This document shows positions 34,401 to 41,671 of a stretch of DNA of 64,000 nt, piece after piece. Under the pieces are notes generated by a model. The model saw only the letters and a list, made by a program, of their open reading frames with translations. It did no database searches and was not told where the DNA came from. Position numbers and translations under genes: made by a program. The DNA lies in contig JBAYZO010000005.1 of NCBI GenBank assembly GCA_041672465.1, positions 1 to 64,000 on the forward strand. The letters are read 5' to 3'. This stretch comes from UBA1206 sp041672465 (GTDB taxonomy: Bacteria; Bacillota; Clostridia; Oscillospirales; CAG-382). Numbering within the stretch: the stretch's first letter is position 1; every line of letters starts with the position of its first letter.

Positions 34401-34657
34401 ACTTTTATCCCGCAGTCATAAAAATAAGGGCATTTATAAGCTAAATTATTTTCGTCAGGCTCGGTTATTTCTTCCGAAACCTCCCCCGGTTGGCTTTCTC
34501 CGCCGGCGCTTGGGCCGATGCTTTCGCCGCCGGCGCTTGCGCCGATGCTTTCTACGCCGACGCTTTCCGGTTTTTCATCTGTTTTTCCGCATGACACCAT
34601 CGCCACCCCCCCGAATAATAATAAAAGTATAAGACAAACTGAAAGTAATTTTTTCAT
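31424..34657 (-). CDS. Large lipoprotein with discoidin-like, DUF4434 and CBM9-like domains
   Basis: 1077 residues. The signal peptide ends at lipobox VAMVSC (C23), then a low-complexity repeat of GESIGPSAGGES type (about 35-58). Two discoidin/F5-8C-like beta domains follow (about 70-215 and 230-385), then a beta region (about 395-530). The DUF4434 TIM-barrel segment (about 535-840) has LGMEYVVMQYSANYSS, GMKVYLGTIHDSDF, EGYYLSDEECDYW and KVMIAPAIW, with acids placed as in glycosidases. The C-terminus (about 880-1077) resembles a CBM9-like domain (FFAYSYDSENFYVCVRTND). It probably binds or cleaves glycans at the cell surface. Activity is unproven. Confidence 0.75.
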   Translation of the reverse strand: MKKLLSVCLILLLLFGGVAMVSCGKTDEKPESVGVESIGASAGGESIGPSAGGESQPGEVSEEITEPDENNLAYKCPYFYDCGIKVVGDDSLTILTDGREKTYASLSTSLDKGSGYTLQVTDWSGQSRAITLKNDTAAITVDLGFISNITDFELALKDYSGEKAEVFYSTDGYNFSFYAGEFGVYEGGLLKDTLEITAKSVMFVLPITPTQTISVSEIKIFGSSEHKRKLLSLSAEYTIDGKISDKYPETGNKLTDGDTCILSGDQAVLGFTSSAKDDLTGKTGSVITLDLGEEKNVSEVIFGIYTPQNSSGNFPDRINARYSEDGVVWEDLGQSFLASQSGARGNSSSKYIVTRPFTVRARYIKIFTYTQTLVLLDEVYIYGSESPVPEPDYGFINRKNQLSNTNAAAFVKAELNGKESAAFTDLKAAVSVSGVSGENEITLSLSKSYDDICGAMIAVEGSEDGEIKLFLDGAETAFTTYKVKAGKNTYIYLYFEETKAQKVKITYNAQKAPKFAEVSVYAAQPQLPLVRGGFFQLQTSGAGSNASANNSDYSWYLQLKGMKDLGMEYVVMQYSANYSSQTTSVNGRRITGAGYKYSPYGVEDLYESILSAADKLGMKVYLGTIHDSDFSSPIANMESYKDIVADSFLLIRDIYDMYHTHESFEGYYLSDEECDYWLNLTGGVDAGRYVYKNQSDLIREISPEAKVMIAPAIWQSGRPDVGADNLYRLIAPDKEGGRPVADIVAAQDCLGRLGTLYVEDGVFDSYESFVSEWAKAVRRAGAEFWHDMEIFEQIYTTKRYDEIVKSLGIEAYLSGSIIVFDIPHYFTTFPYAAFNNVQNYYKRLIMRDYVKYYASFRALDGAGSKADGPEVQTDDGKKVDLSGLVEVTKPEKYDKVYNEGVLTVITPSAENLDALNWQPFKKNNAAADLFFAYSYDSENFYVCVRTNDATANYGKGVWWEGKDDLLQIWMVTTGKTAPSVLDNDHGLRYYIHRTEKGWTAGGSASPAVLIKNFTFTEKDGVFIVAMPWSNLGRTPPEHGDQTAIGVKVHYIDGAGPDWASTDGTLDQSIVTPALYSF

Positions 34658-34755
34658 GAATATTTCTCCTTTTGGCTTTTGCGCGGAACGCGCTTTGTAA
34701 AACGACTAAGTAAAAAGTCAAGCTAAACATGAATCTGTTAAAACGCTGTGTAATA

Positions 34756-34784
34756 ATTATATCATCGCGCGGGGGCTAAGTCAA
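34756..34784 (-). promoter_or_regulatory. SigmaA promoter of DUF4434 lipoprotein gene
   Basis: TTGACT (34784-34779) and a perfect TATAAT (34761-34756), 17 bases apart on the minus strand, about 100 bases before the gene. Confidence 0.75.
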
Positions 34785-34899
34785 TTATGAATTGATTTAT
34801 TGATGCTTTTTGGGGTAAGCAAGTTAATTCAAAAAGTAAATGCAACAGTATATCAATACAAGAAGCGAATGAAGTGGCAAGTATCGAATGAAACGACGG

Positions 34900-35089
34900 G
34901 AAACGAATGAAGTCGTGGCTTCGCCACTAATGAAGTTTCGCTTTCAGCGAAATGAAGCGTTTGCTCCGCAAACATGAAGCGAAGCGCGCTCCTGCCCCTC
35001 ATGTGCCGTCGAGGCACGCTTCATTTCTTCATTAGCGAAGCGGCTTCATGCGCCGATAGGCGCGCTTCATTGAAAAAAGCGCCAAAAGG
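34900..35089. repeat. Hairpin-array repeat, copy 1
   Basis: A 190-base block containing four plus-strand ATGAAG words, then four CTTCAT words, separated by small hairpins: GTGGC-ttc-GCCAC, TTTCGCT-ttc-AGCGAAA, GTTTGC-tcc-GCAAAC, TGCC-gtcga-GGCA and GCGCC-gata-GGCGC. It is repeated 279 bases downstream with one mismatch. No encoded protein is plausible. Confidence 0.9.
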
Positions 35090-35178
35090 AAGTTTATTTT
35101 GTCAAGCAAAAACAAAAAAGATATGTAAGCAGTTTTATAGAAATGACGCCAATCATTTACTCTCCCGCAATTTCAAAA

Positions 35179-35368
35179 GAAACGAATGAAGTCGTGGCTT
35201 CGCCACTAATGAAGTTTCGCTTTCAGCGAAATGAAGCGTTTGCTCCGCAAACATGAAGCGAAGCGCGCTCCTGCCTCTCATGTGCCGTCGAGGCACGCTT
35301 CATTTCTTCATTAGCGAAGCGGCTTCATGCGCCGATAGGCGCGCTTCATTGAAAAAAGCGCCAAAAGG
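35179..35368. repeat. Hairpin-array repeat, copy 2
   Basis: It matches copy 1 at 189 of 190 positions by eye; the one difference is CCCC versus CTCT context in the centre (about 35276). It ends 12 bases from the 3' end of tRNA-Val. Near identity implies recent duplication or gene conversion. Confidence 0.9.
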
Positions 35369-35379
35369 CAGCTTTGTTC

Positions 35380-35455
35380 TGGTGGGGACTACAGGGCTTG
35401 AACCTGTGACCCCCTGCTTGTAAGGCAGGTGCTCTCCCGGCTGAGCTAAACCCCC
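35380..35455 (-). tRNA. tRNA-Val (anticodon TAC)
   Basis: 76 bases on the minus strand with encoded CCA. The 7-bp acceptor stem begins GGGGGTT, the D arm has TAGCTCAGCCGGGAGAGCA, the anticodon loop CTTACAA sits in a CCTGC/GCAGG stem, and the T arm is ACAGG-TTCAAGC-CCTGT. Anticodon TAC reads valine codons. A short hairpin followed by six Ts lies just 3' and may terminate it. Confidence 0.98.
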
Positions 35456-35467
35456 GAAAACACGCGT

Positions 35468-35496
35468 ATTATACCACGCCTATTAACCCTTGTCAA
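35468..35496 (-). promoter_or_regulatory. Perfect sigmaA promoter of tRNA-Val
   Basis: TTGACA (35496-35491) and TATAAT (35473-35468) on the minus strand are both perfect consensus with a 17-base spacer, as expected of a strong stable RNA promoter. Confidence 0.9.
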
Positions 35497-35570
35497 CCCC
35501 GCAAAAAGGCTTTTTTTACGCTCCCCGCCGCCGCCCGAATAAAGCTTTGGACGGGAAAAAGTTGCCCGTT

Positions 35571-36593
35571 TTAGGTAAACTTAAAAGTTTTCAGCGTGTT
35601 TTCAAATTCAGGGGAATATTCTTCATACTCGCTGTCGTCAGAGGTGAAAAGGATTGAAAAAACATACCCCTCTTTTATACAAATAACCTGAATATACCGG
35701 TAGGTTTCGCCCGACATTTCAATGGTGTATTCTTTTCGGGACGCGACCACCCCGCCGACGACAGGCTCTTTGTCTTTGAACTCTTTGGTAAGAGTGTACC
35801 CCGGGTAAGCGGAGACAAGCTCTTTTTCATATTCTTCCCAATAGTCGTACACCCCGTAGGAAGCTTTTGCCGAGGGGAGAGAAAACGCTTGCACGGAAAT
35901 TGTGGCAAGGCCGTTCTCAGGTTTGACGGCTATCATTCCGTCGCCGCTTACCTCCGCCCAACCCCGCGAATAGTCAAAATAATAGTCTTTGTTAAGGCTT
36001 GCCGCCCTCCCCCCCGACTGTTTGCTCTCACCCGTGTCGGGGACTATCGGAATAAACTCAAAGGTTTCTATTACTTTTTCAAAACAATCGATATAATTTT
36101 TAAACCCCTCCGCGCCGCTTGTGAGGAGAATGTTGTAAACAATGTTGTCTTTTATACAAAAAACCTGCGCGTATTTGTACTCCTCGCCCCCCACCGACGC
36201 AGTGTACTCCACCCTTACGGCGCTCACGCCTCCGAGCGTGGGGATGTCTTCGCCGCTATACTCTTTTTTCAGCGAATAGCCCTCAAAAGTGGTTTTCAAA
36301 GACGACTGATACGCCTCCCAATAAGCGTCGGCGTCCGCCGCCTCCGTGAACTCGGAAGTGGCGGTTATCATCGCGTTTGACACGCCCTTGACGTCCGGCG
36401 AGGGCTTGATTGCCAAGGCGTGGTACGCCTTGTTTTCCACCCAGTCGTCGTTATAATAAAACGAAAAACCAAAGGCGTCGCTTTTGATTTGTTTGTCGCT
36501 CCCCGCCCCGTTCCCCGAACAGGAAAAAGCGGAAAATACCATAACAGCCCCAAGCGCCGCTGATAAAAAATGTTTTAGTTTTAAGTTTTTCAT
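35571..36593 (-). CDS. Lipoprotein with two tandem PsbP-like domains
   Basis: 340 residues. The lipoprotein signal ends at FSAFSC. Two copies of one domain follow (about 38-175 and 205-340), visible from parallel blocks: EYKYAQVFCIKDNIVYNILLTS versus TYRYIQVICIKEGYVFSILFTS, and GFSFYYNDDWVENK versus DYSRGWAEV. The fold resembles the PsbP/DUF1795 family, found as small secreted domains in Firmicutes. Function unknown. It lies 56 bases beyond ldhA on the same strand and ends before the tRNA promoter. Confidence 0.72.
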   Translation of the reverse strand: MKNLKLKHFLSAALGAVMVFSAFSCSGNGAGSDKQIKSDAFGFSFYYNDDWVENKAYHALAIKPSPDVKGVSNAMITATSEFTEAADADAYWEAYQSSLKTTFEGYSLKKEYSGEDIPTLGGVSAVRVEYTASVGGEEYKYAQVFCIKDNIVYNILLTSGAEGFKNYIDCFEKVIETFEFIPIVPDTGESKQSGGRAASLNKDYYFDYSRGWAEVSGDGMIAVKPENGLATISVQAFSLPSAKASYGVYDYWEEYEKELVSAYPGYTLTKEFKDKEPVVGGVVASRKEYTIEMSGETYRYIQVICIKEGYVFSILFTSDDSEYEEYSPEFENTLKTFKFT

Positions 36594-36649
36594 TTGATAT
36601 TACCTCTTTTACTGTTTACAACTGTGCTTGCCCCGGTATGTTAACCCGG

Positions 36650-37684
36650 TTAAAAACATCTCTCTTTTCTGTTTTTCCTGCATTCCTCGGTTTTTCCGCA
36701 GCGGTAGCATATCTCGTTTTCAAGCGGCAAACCCGCGAAAAACGCGTCTATATTCTCAAACGTCGTCTTTGCTATGTTGTCAAGCGCCTCTTTGGTCAAA
36801 AACGCCTGATGGGAAGTTATAAGCACATTAGGCATCGACAAAAGCCTCGCGAGGATATCGTCCTGCATGATATGCCCCGATTTATCCTCAAAGAAAATGT
36901 CGGACTCCTCCTCATACACGTCAAGGCAGGCGGCGCCGATCTTTTTTTCTTTAATCCCCTCGAGGAGCGCTTCGGCGTCAATGAGCTGCCCGCGCGAGGT
37001 GTTGACGATTATAACCCCTTTTTTCATGGTTTTTATGGTTTGCCTGTTTATCATATGATAATTTTCACTTGTCAGCGGGCAGTGAAGGGATATAATATCG
37101 CTTTTTTCAAACAGCTCGCCGAGATTTACATATTCCGCCTCTATCCCCTGCGCCGGGAATGGGTCAAACGCAAGCACTTTCATGCCGAAACCCCGGCAAA
37201 TATCCACAAACACCCTGCCGATCTTGCCCGTCCCGACCACTCCGACCGTTTTGCCGAACAGGTCAAAACCGGTAAGCCCGTTAAGGCTGAAATTAAAGTC
37301 TTTTGTCCTGTTATACGCCTTGTGTATCCGTCTCACCGAAGTTAAAAGCAGCGCCATGGTGTGTTCGGCGACCGCGTAAGGCGAATAAGCGGGGACGCGG
37401 ACTACATGAATTTTCTCAAACGCCGCCCTTACGTCAACATTATTAAATCCGGCGCAGCGGAGGGCGATTAGCTTTACCCCGTACCCGTACAGCAAATCAA
37501 CCGTTTCGGCGTCAATGCTGTCGTTAACGAACGCCACCACAACGTCGCTTCCGGCGGCGAGCCCGGCGGTGTCTTTGGTGAGCCGGGTGTCAAAATATTT
37601 AATGATATGCTTTACGCTGTTTATATGCTTTTCAAACGACTCGCGGTCGTAAGGTTTTGTGTCAAACATGGCTATATTTATCAT
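36650..37684 (-). CDS. ldhA: D-lactate dehydrogenase (2-hydroxyacid dehydrogenase)
   Basis: 344 residues. It reduces pyruvate to D-lactate with NADH in fermentation. Evidence is the substrate arginine block LIALRCAGFNNVD, the NAD-binding GVVGTGKIGRVFVDICRGFGM, the NTSRGQLIDAEAL block, the catalytic Glu in LDVYEEE and His in LITSHQAFLTKEA. An unusual C-terminal extension has four cysteines (CYRCGKTEECRKNRKERC), resembling a small metal-binding or redox knuckle. AAAGGAAG lies before the ATG. A repeat-rich 566-base region precedes it. Confidence 0.9.
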   Translation of the reverse strand: MINIAMFDTKPYDRESFEKHINSVKHIIKYFDTRLTKDTAGLAAGSDVVVAFVNDSIDAETVDLLYGYGVKLIALRCAGFNNVDVRAAFEKIHVVRVPAYSPYAVAEHTMALLLTSVRRIHKAYNRTKDFNFSLNGLTGFDLFGKTVGVVGTGKIGRVFVDICRGFGMKVLAFDPFPAQGIEAEYVNLGELFEKSDIISLHCPLTSENYHMINRQTIKTMKKGVIIVNTSRGQLIDAEALLEGIKEKKIGAACLDVYEEESDIFFEDKSGHIMQDDILARLLSMPNVLITSHQAFLTKEALDNIAKTTFENIDAFFAGLPLENEICYRCGKTEECRKNRKERCF

Positions 37685-37753
37685 TTTATTACACTTCCTT
37701 TCTGTTGATACGAAAATTCTTTGATGATTCTGCTTATAAACTACATAAATTTC

Positions 37754-37941
37754 GAGAACCGCAACCTTTTTGATGGTTTCGCTTTGCAGTTGCTTATTTC
37801 GGGAACCGCAACCTTTTTGATGGTCTCGCTTTGCAGCTGCTTATTCCGAGAACCGCAACCTTTTTGATGGTTTCGCTTTGCAACTGCTTATTCCGGGAAC
37901 CGCAACCTTTTTTATGGTTTCGGCTTGCCGAAATTGCGGTT
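37754..37941. repeat. 47-bp tandem repeat, four units
   Basis: Units begin at 37754, 37801, 37848 and 37895, each 47 bases. The shared core is ACCGCAACCTTTTTGATGG then TTTCGCTTTGCA. Units 1-3 differ at only a few positions; unit 4 diverges after its first half into the composite palindromic element. Each unit can fold through GCAAC with GTTGC-type complements. Confidence 0.88.
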
Positions 37942-37991
37942 GTTTAAACCGCAAAATAAAAAAGTTGCCATTGAAAGACTTGTCTTTCAAT
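37908..37991. repeat. Composite palindromic element, copy A
   Basis: It contains three inverted repeats in order: TTTCGGC-tt-GCCGAAA, GCGGTT-gttt-AACCGC, and ATTGAAAGAC-tt-GTCTTTCAAT (37970-37991). The same three occur in the same order, inverted, at 52.5 kb with compensating base changes. Confidence 0.85.
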
Positions 37992-38025
37992 ATGTTGTTT
38001 AAACCGCAAAATCAAAAAGTTGCCC

Positions 38026-38079
38026 ATTGAAAGATTTATCTTTCAATGATGTTGCCGATTGAAAGATTTATCTTTCAAT
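38026..38079. repeat. Two further ATTGAAAGAT palindromes
   Basis: ATTGAAAGAT-tt-ATCTTTCAAT occurs at 38026-38047 and again at 38058-38079. Relative to the neighbouring copy at 37970 the innermost C-G pair is changed to T-A on both arms. Confidence 0.88.
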
Positions 38080-38250
38080 CATATTATATATGTTAAAATA
38101 TCAAAAATCAATATAAAATAGTTAACGCACTCAAAAGCCTTTCCTTTAATTGCGCGAAAAGCCAAAAGAATCCTAACTAACCGTTGCGTAAATCATACCG
38201 ATATGTTAATATAACTGCTGATAAGCGTAATGTTTTAAGGAGACAGGGAT

Positions 38251-39909
38251 ATGGAAAATTTTGAAGTTAAAATGCTTTCTTCTCTCTCGAAAGTTTTCCC
38301 CGAGGAAATTTACGACAAGCGTGAGATTTCCGCCGGGACTTCGTTTTGCGGGGAGATATATTCGTTTCAGCTCGCCTATCGGCCGGGCGGCATTGGGAGA
38401 GCGCGGGTCAAAGTCAAAGTGGAGTCAGCGCTTCGCGAACATATCCTTTTGTTTGAGGTCGAAAACGCGCCGTCTCTCCTCCCCGCTTACCCCGAGAGCC
38501 GCGACGGCGATTACCTTAAAACTTCCCCCGGGCTTTACCCCGATATACTAAATCCGCTGCCGGAATCCCCGGCGCTCACCGCGGTAAACAACGTCTGGAA
38601 AAGCCTTTGGGTTATGGTAAACGTCCCTGAAGGTCACCGCGGCGGTGAAATACCCATAACCATAACATTTGAGGACTGCGGGGGAAATAAATCCGTTTTC
38701 TGGACGGGAACCTTTACCCTTGGAGTGATTGGCGCCCCGCTCCCCGAAAACGAGCTTTTTTGCACCGAATGGTTCCACTGCGACTGCCTTGCCGACTACT
38801 ACGGCGCGAAAGTGTTCTCGGGAGATCACTGGCGGATTATTGACAATTACCTTAAAAACTATGTCATGTTCGGGATGAACACGCTCCTCACCCCCGTCTT
38901 CACCCCGCCGCTTGACACCGCGGTAGGCGGCAGCCGAACGACGGTTCAGCTTGTTAAAGTTACCCAAAACGGGGGGGATTATTCGTTTGACTTCACCCTC
39001 CTTAAAAAGTTTATTGAAACGGCTAAGCGCCGCGGGATAAAAGCGTTTGAGGTTTCCCATTTGTTTTCCCAATGGGGGGCGGCTTTCGCGCCGAAAGTCA
39101 TGGCGTTTGACGAACAAGGCGGGGAAAAACAGCTCTTCGGCTGGGGGACGCCCGCTCTTTCTTTTGAATATAAAGAATTTTTAGGAGCCTTTCTACCAAA
39201 ACTAAAACGCTTTTTAAGCGATATCGGCGTTTTTGAGCAGAGCTTTTTCCATATTTCCGACGAGCCGAATAATAAATCTATCGAAAGCTACTCATCGGCG
39301 AAAAAAGTCGTAAGCTCCGCTTTGGGGGGCGGAAAAATTATCGACGCGGTTTCGGAATACCCTTTTTATGAAAAAGGACTTGTCGACAATATCGTGGCGG
39401 CAAACGACAGAATAGACGAATTTATTGAAAAGGGCGCGAAGAATCTGTGGACATACTACTGCTGCGGGCAGACAAGGCTTGTCAGCAACCGCTTTATGGC
39501 AATGCCGTCGTACCGCAACCGAATTTTGGGCGTTCAGATGTTTCGTCACGACGTCAAGGGTTTTCTCCACTGGGGATATAATTTCTGGAACAGCATGCTG
39601 TCTCTTTTCCCGATAGATCCCTACCGCGTCACCGACGCGGACGGCGCTTTCCCCTCCGGCGACGCGTTTTTGGTTTACCCGGGGAAAGACAAAACCGCCG
39701 TACCCTCGATAAGGCAGGTAGTTTTTAACGAGGCGCTTCAGGATTACAGAGCGTTGTCCCTCTACCGCGCCCTGTACGGCGGGGAGGCGGCCGAGCGGAA
39801 AGTCGATACGCTCTTCGGTAACCTTTCTTTTAAAGAATACCCAAAAACCCCGGAGAATTTGATTTTGGGGAGAGAGAGCCTAAACCGCGATATCGCTTCC
39901 CGTTTATAA
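38251..39909 (+). CDS. DUF4091 domain protein, putative glycosidase-like
   Basis: 552 residues. An N-terminal beta domain (about 1-170, with MVNVPEGHRGGEIPITITFE) precedes a TIM-barrel-like region (about 175-400, with YVMFGMNTLLTPVFTPPL and FFHISDEP) and the DUF4091 end region with GFLHWGYNFW, DPYRVTDADGAFPSGDAFLVYP and RQVVFNEALQDYRAL. DUF4091 proteins occur with carbohydrate-active enzymes; activity is not shown. There is no signal peptide, so it acts in the cytosol, perhaps on imported sugars. AAGGAGA precedes the ATG. Confidence 0.83.
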   Translation: MENFEVKMLSSLSKVFPEEIYDKREISAGTSFCGEIYSFQLAYRPGGIGRARVKVKVESALREHILLFEVENAPSLLPAYPESRDGDYLKTSPGLYPDILNPLPESPALTAVNNVWKSLWVMVNVPEGHRGGEIPITITFEDCGGNKSVFWTGTFTLGVIGAPLPENELFCTEWFHCDCLADYYGAKVFSGDHWRIIDNYLKNYVMFGMNTLLTPVFTPPLDTAVGGSRTTVQLVKVTQNGGDYSFDFTLLKKFIETAKRRGIKAFEVSHLFSQWGAAFAPKVMAFDEQGGEKQLFGWGTPALSFEYKEFLGAFLPKLKRFLSDIGVFEQSFFHISDEPNNKSIESYSSAKKVVSSALGGGKIIDAVSEYPFYEKGLVDNIVAANDRIDEFIEKGAKNLWTYYCCGQTRLVSNRFMAMPSYRNRILGVQMFRHDVKGFLHWGYNFWNSMLSLFPIDPYRVTDADGAFPSGDAFLVYPGKDKTAVPSIRQVVFNEALQDYRALSLYRALYGGEAAERKVDTLFGNLSFKEYPKTPENLILGRESLNRDIASRL

Positions 39910-39961
39910 ATTGTTACAAAAAGTGTCCAAATCAAAACGCTTTTATTTGATCTTTTTTGTG

Positions 39962-39990
39962 TTGAATTGTTTTTATTCCTATGTTATAAT
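39962..39990 (+). promoter_or_regulatory. SigmaA promoter of DUF1538 operon
   Basis: TTGAAT at 39962-39967 and perfect TATAAT at 39985-39990 with 17-base spacing. The leader to the gene is about 75 bases. Confidence 0.7.
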
Positions 39991-40069
39991 CATTACGTTA
40001 ATTAAAAAGCTTTTGATAAACGCTTAATGTTTCGGCAAATAATTATAATATATAAATAACGCTTTATAT

Positions 40070-41668
40070 ATGAACGGAGGAACCCAAATAAAAAAAGACG
40101 CGCTTTATAAAAACCGCACGGCACTGACGGCAAAGATAAAAGAAGGGTTTCTCTCAGTTATTCCGATAGTTATTATCGTGATGGTGTTTTCCCTAACCGT
40201 TGTGCCGTTGTCGTCCGATCTTATACTTTCGTTTTTAATCGGGGCAGGGCTTGTTATTTTAGGAATGGGGCTTTTTTCGCTTGGAGCGGAAGTCGCCATG
40301 ACCCCCATAGGAAACCGGATAGGCACTTTTCTAACCAAATCAAAAAGCATAATACTAATTCTCGTGGTGTCGTTCGGGTTGGGGTTCGCCGTTACTTTAG
40401 CCGAGCCCGACCTTCAGGTGCTGGCCGCCACCACTCCGCATATAGACTTTACCGTGCTGCTCTTGACGGTTGGCGCGGGGGTGGGAATTTTTCTTGTAAT
40501 AAGCATGCTGAGGATAATTACCGGTATCAGGCTCCGCTGGGTGTTATTAGTCTTTTACGCCGTTATTTTTATCCTCGCCGCGTTTACCGAAAAAAACTTC
40601 CTCGGCGTGGGTTTTGACTCGGGCGGGGTCACCACGGGGCCTATGACGGTACCTTTTATCCTCGCGCTGGGGGTGGGCGTTTCCACTATCCGAAGCGACA
40701 GCAGGGCGGAATCCGACAGTTTCGGACTTATCGCCCTATGCTCGATCGGCCCGATAATCGCCGTTCTTTTACTCGGTATGTTTTATAAAAACGGCGCCGT
40801 CGCCGGCGGCGACGCGCTGAAATCTTGGGAACACACGGTTGCGATAGGAAGCTCGTATATTAAAGCCATTCCCACATATATCGCCGAAACCTCGCTCGCG
40901 CTTTCGCCTATCGCGGTGATTTTTGTGCTGTTCCAGCTCTTCGCGCTAAAACTCCCGAAACGCTCGTTTTTAAAAATAACCCTTGGGGTTTTATACACTT
41001 TTGTGGGTCTGGTTTTGTTTTTAACCGGAGTTCATGTCGGGTTTGCCTCGCTCGGCGAGGTGCTGGGAAAAAGCGTCGCGGAGGGAGGAAAAGTTTTACT
41101 TTTTATTTTAGCTCTTCTGTTAGGCTGGTTTATCGTGGCGGCCGAACCCGCCGTGGTGGTTTTGGAAAAGCAAATAGAAGACGTCAGCAGCGGCGCGATA
41201 CCCGGAAAAGCCGTCAAGCTCAGCCTTTCGGTGGCGATAGCGGCTGCCATGGGGTTGTCGGTGCTGAGGGTTTTGCTCGGCATTTCAATTTTATGGTTTT
41301 TGGTTCCCGGCTACACAATCGCGCTTATTTTAGCTTTTTTCGTTCCCGACGTTTATACCGCCATTGCCTTTGACTCGGGCGGGGTGGCGTCCGGCCCCAT
41401 GACCGCCACTTTTATGCTTAGATTTATAATAGGCGTAACCCAAGCGGCGGGCGGCAATATTCTGCAAGACGCTTTCGGCATGGTAGCAATGGTGGCTATG
41501 ACCCCGCTTATCTCGGTTCAGGTGATGGGGTTGATTTACGGCAGAGTTAAAAAGAAAGCTAAAGTCCCCGCGATTAAAGAACCCGAACTTGATCAAAATG
41601 TTATCGAACTTTGGATCGAAAATAAAAGTGACATTGACAGAAACAGTGATGATGAAAGGGACGGCTAA
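40070..41668 (+). CDS. DUF1538 integral membrane protein, duplicated halves
   Basis: About 530 residues with about 12-14 hydrophobic segments. Two homologous halves each carry the DUF1538 signature: GFDSGGVTTGPMTVPFILALGVG (about 184) and AFDSGGVASGPMTATFMLRFIIG (about 440), each followed by D-x-FG-(L/M) and an I-S-V type helix. The repeated DSGG(V)xxGPMT motif lies between helices, as in a substrate path. It precedes a PII-like gene by three bases, so a PII-regulated transporter or channel is inferred; the substrate is unknown. The ATG lacks a ribosome site; GGAGG lies just inside, seven bases before an ATA codon (40088). Confidence 0.85.
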   Translation: MNGGTQIKKDALYKNRTALTAKIKEGFLSVIPIVIIVMVFSLTVVPLSSDLILSFLIGAGLVILGMGLFSLGAEVAMTPIGNRIGTFLTKSKSIILILVVSFGLGFAVTLAEPDLQVLAATTPHIDFTVLLLTVGAGVGIFLVISMLRIITGIRLRWVLLVFYAVIFILAAFTEKNFLGVGFDSGGVTTGPMTVPFILALGVGVSTIRSDSRAESDSFGLIALCSIGPIIAVLLLGMFYKNGAVAGGDALKSWEHTVAIGSSYIKAIPTYIAETSLALSPIAVIFVLFQLFALKLPKRSFLKITLGVLYTFVGLVLFLTGVHVGFASLGEVLGKSVAEGGKVLLFILALLLGWFIVAAEPAVVVLEKQIEDVSSGAIPGKAVKLSLSVAIAAAMGLSVLRVLLGISILWFLVPGYTIALILAFFVPDVYTAIAFDSGGVASGPMTATFMLRFIIGVTQAAGGNILQDAFGMVAMVAMTPLISVQVMGLIYGRVKKKAKVPAIKEPELDQNVIELWIENKSDIDRNSDDERDG

Positions 41669-41671
41669 GGC

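Larger units (their letters stand above)
34658..35379. other. Gene-free stretch with promoter and hairpin-array repeats
   Basis: Between the DUF4434 gene and tRNA-Val lie a sigmaA promoter (left part), a degenerate lead-in of GAATGAA words (about 34867-34899), and two near-identical 190-bp arrays of small hairpins separated by 89 bases of AT-rich sequence. Short open frames here are products of the repeats. Confidence 0.7.
37685..38250. other. Gene-free repeat-rich stretch between ldhA and DUF4091 gene
   Basis: It holds a 47-bp tandem array, a composite palindromic element and three related palindromes, then about 150 AT-rich bases before the DUF4091 gene, including a weak promoter-like TTGCGT...TAATAT pair near 38180-38210. 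Divergent promoters must lie within or beside the repeats. Confidence 0.6.

Noticed and set aside
34900..35368. CRISPR array
   Set aside because: Repeats are self-complementary hairpins with different stems, spacing is irregular and the whole block is itself duplicated; no cas genes are near.
37754..37941. CRISPR-like tandem array
   Set aside because: The 47-base units are contiguous with no unique spacers.
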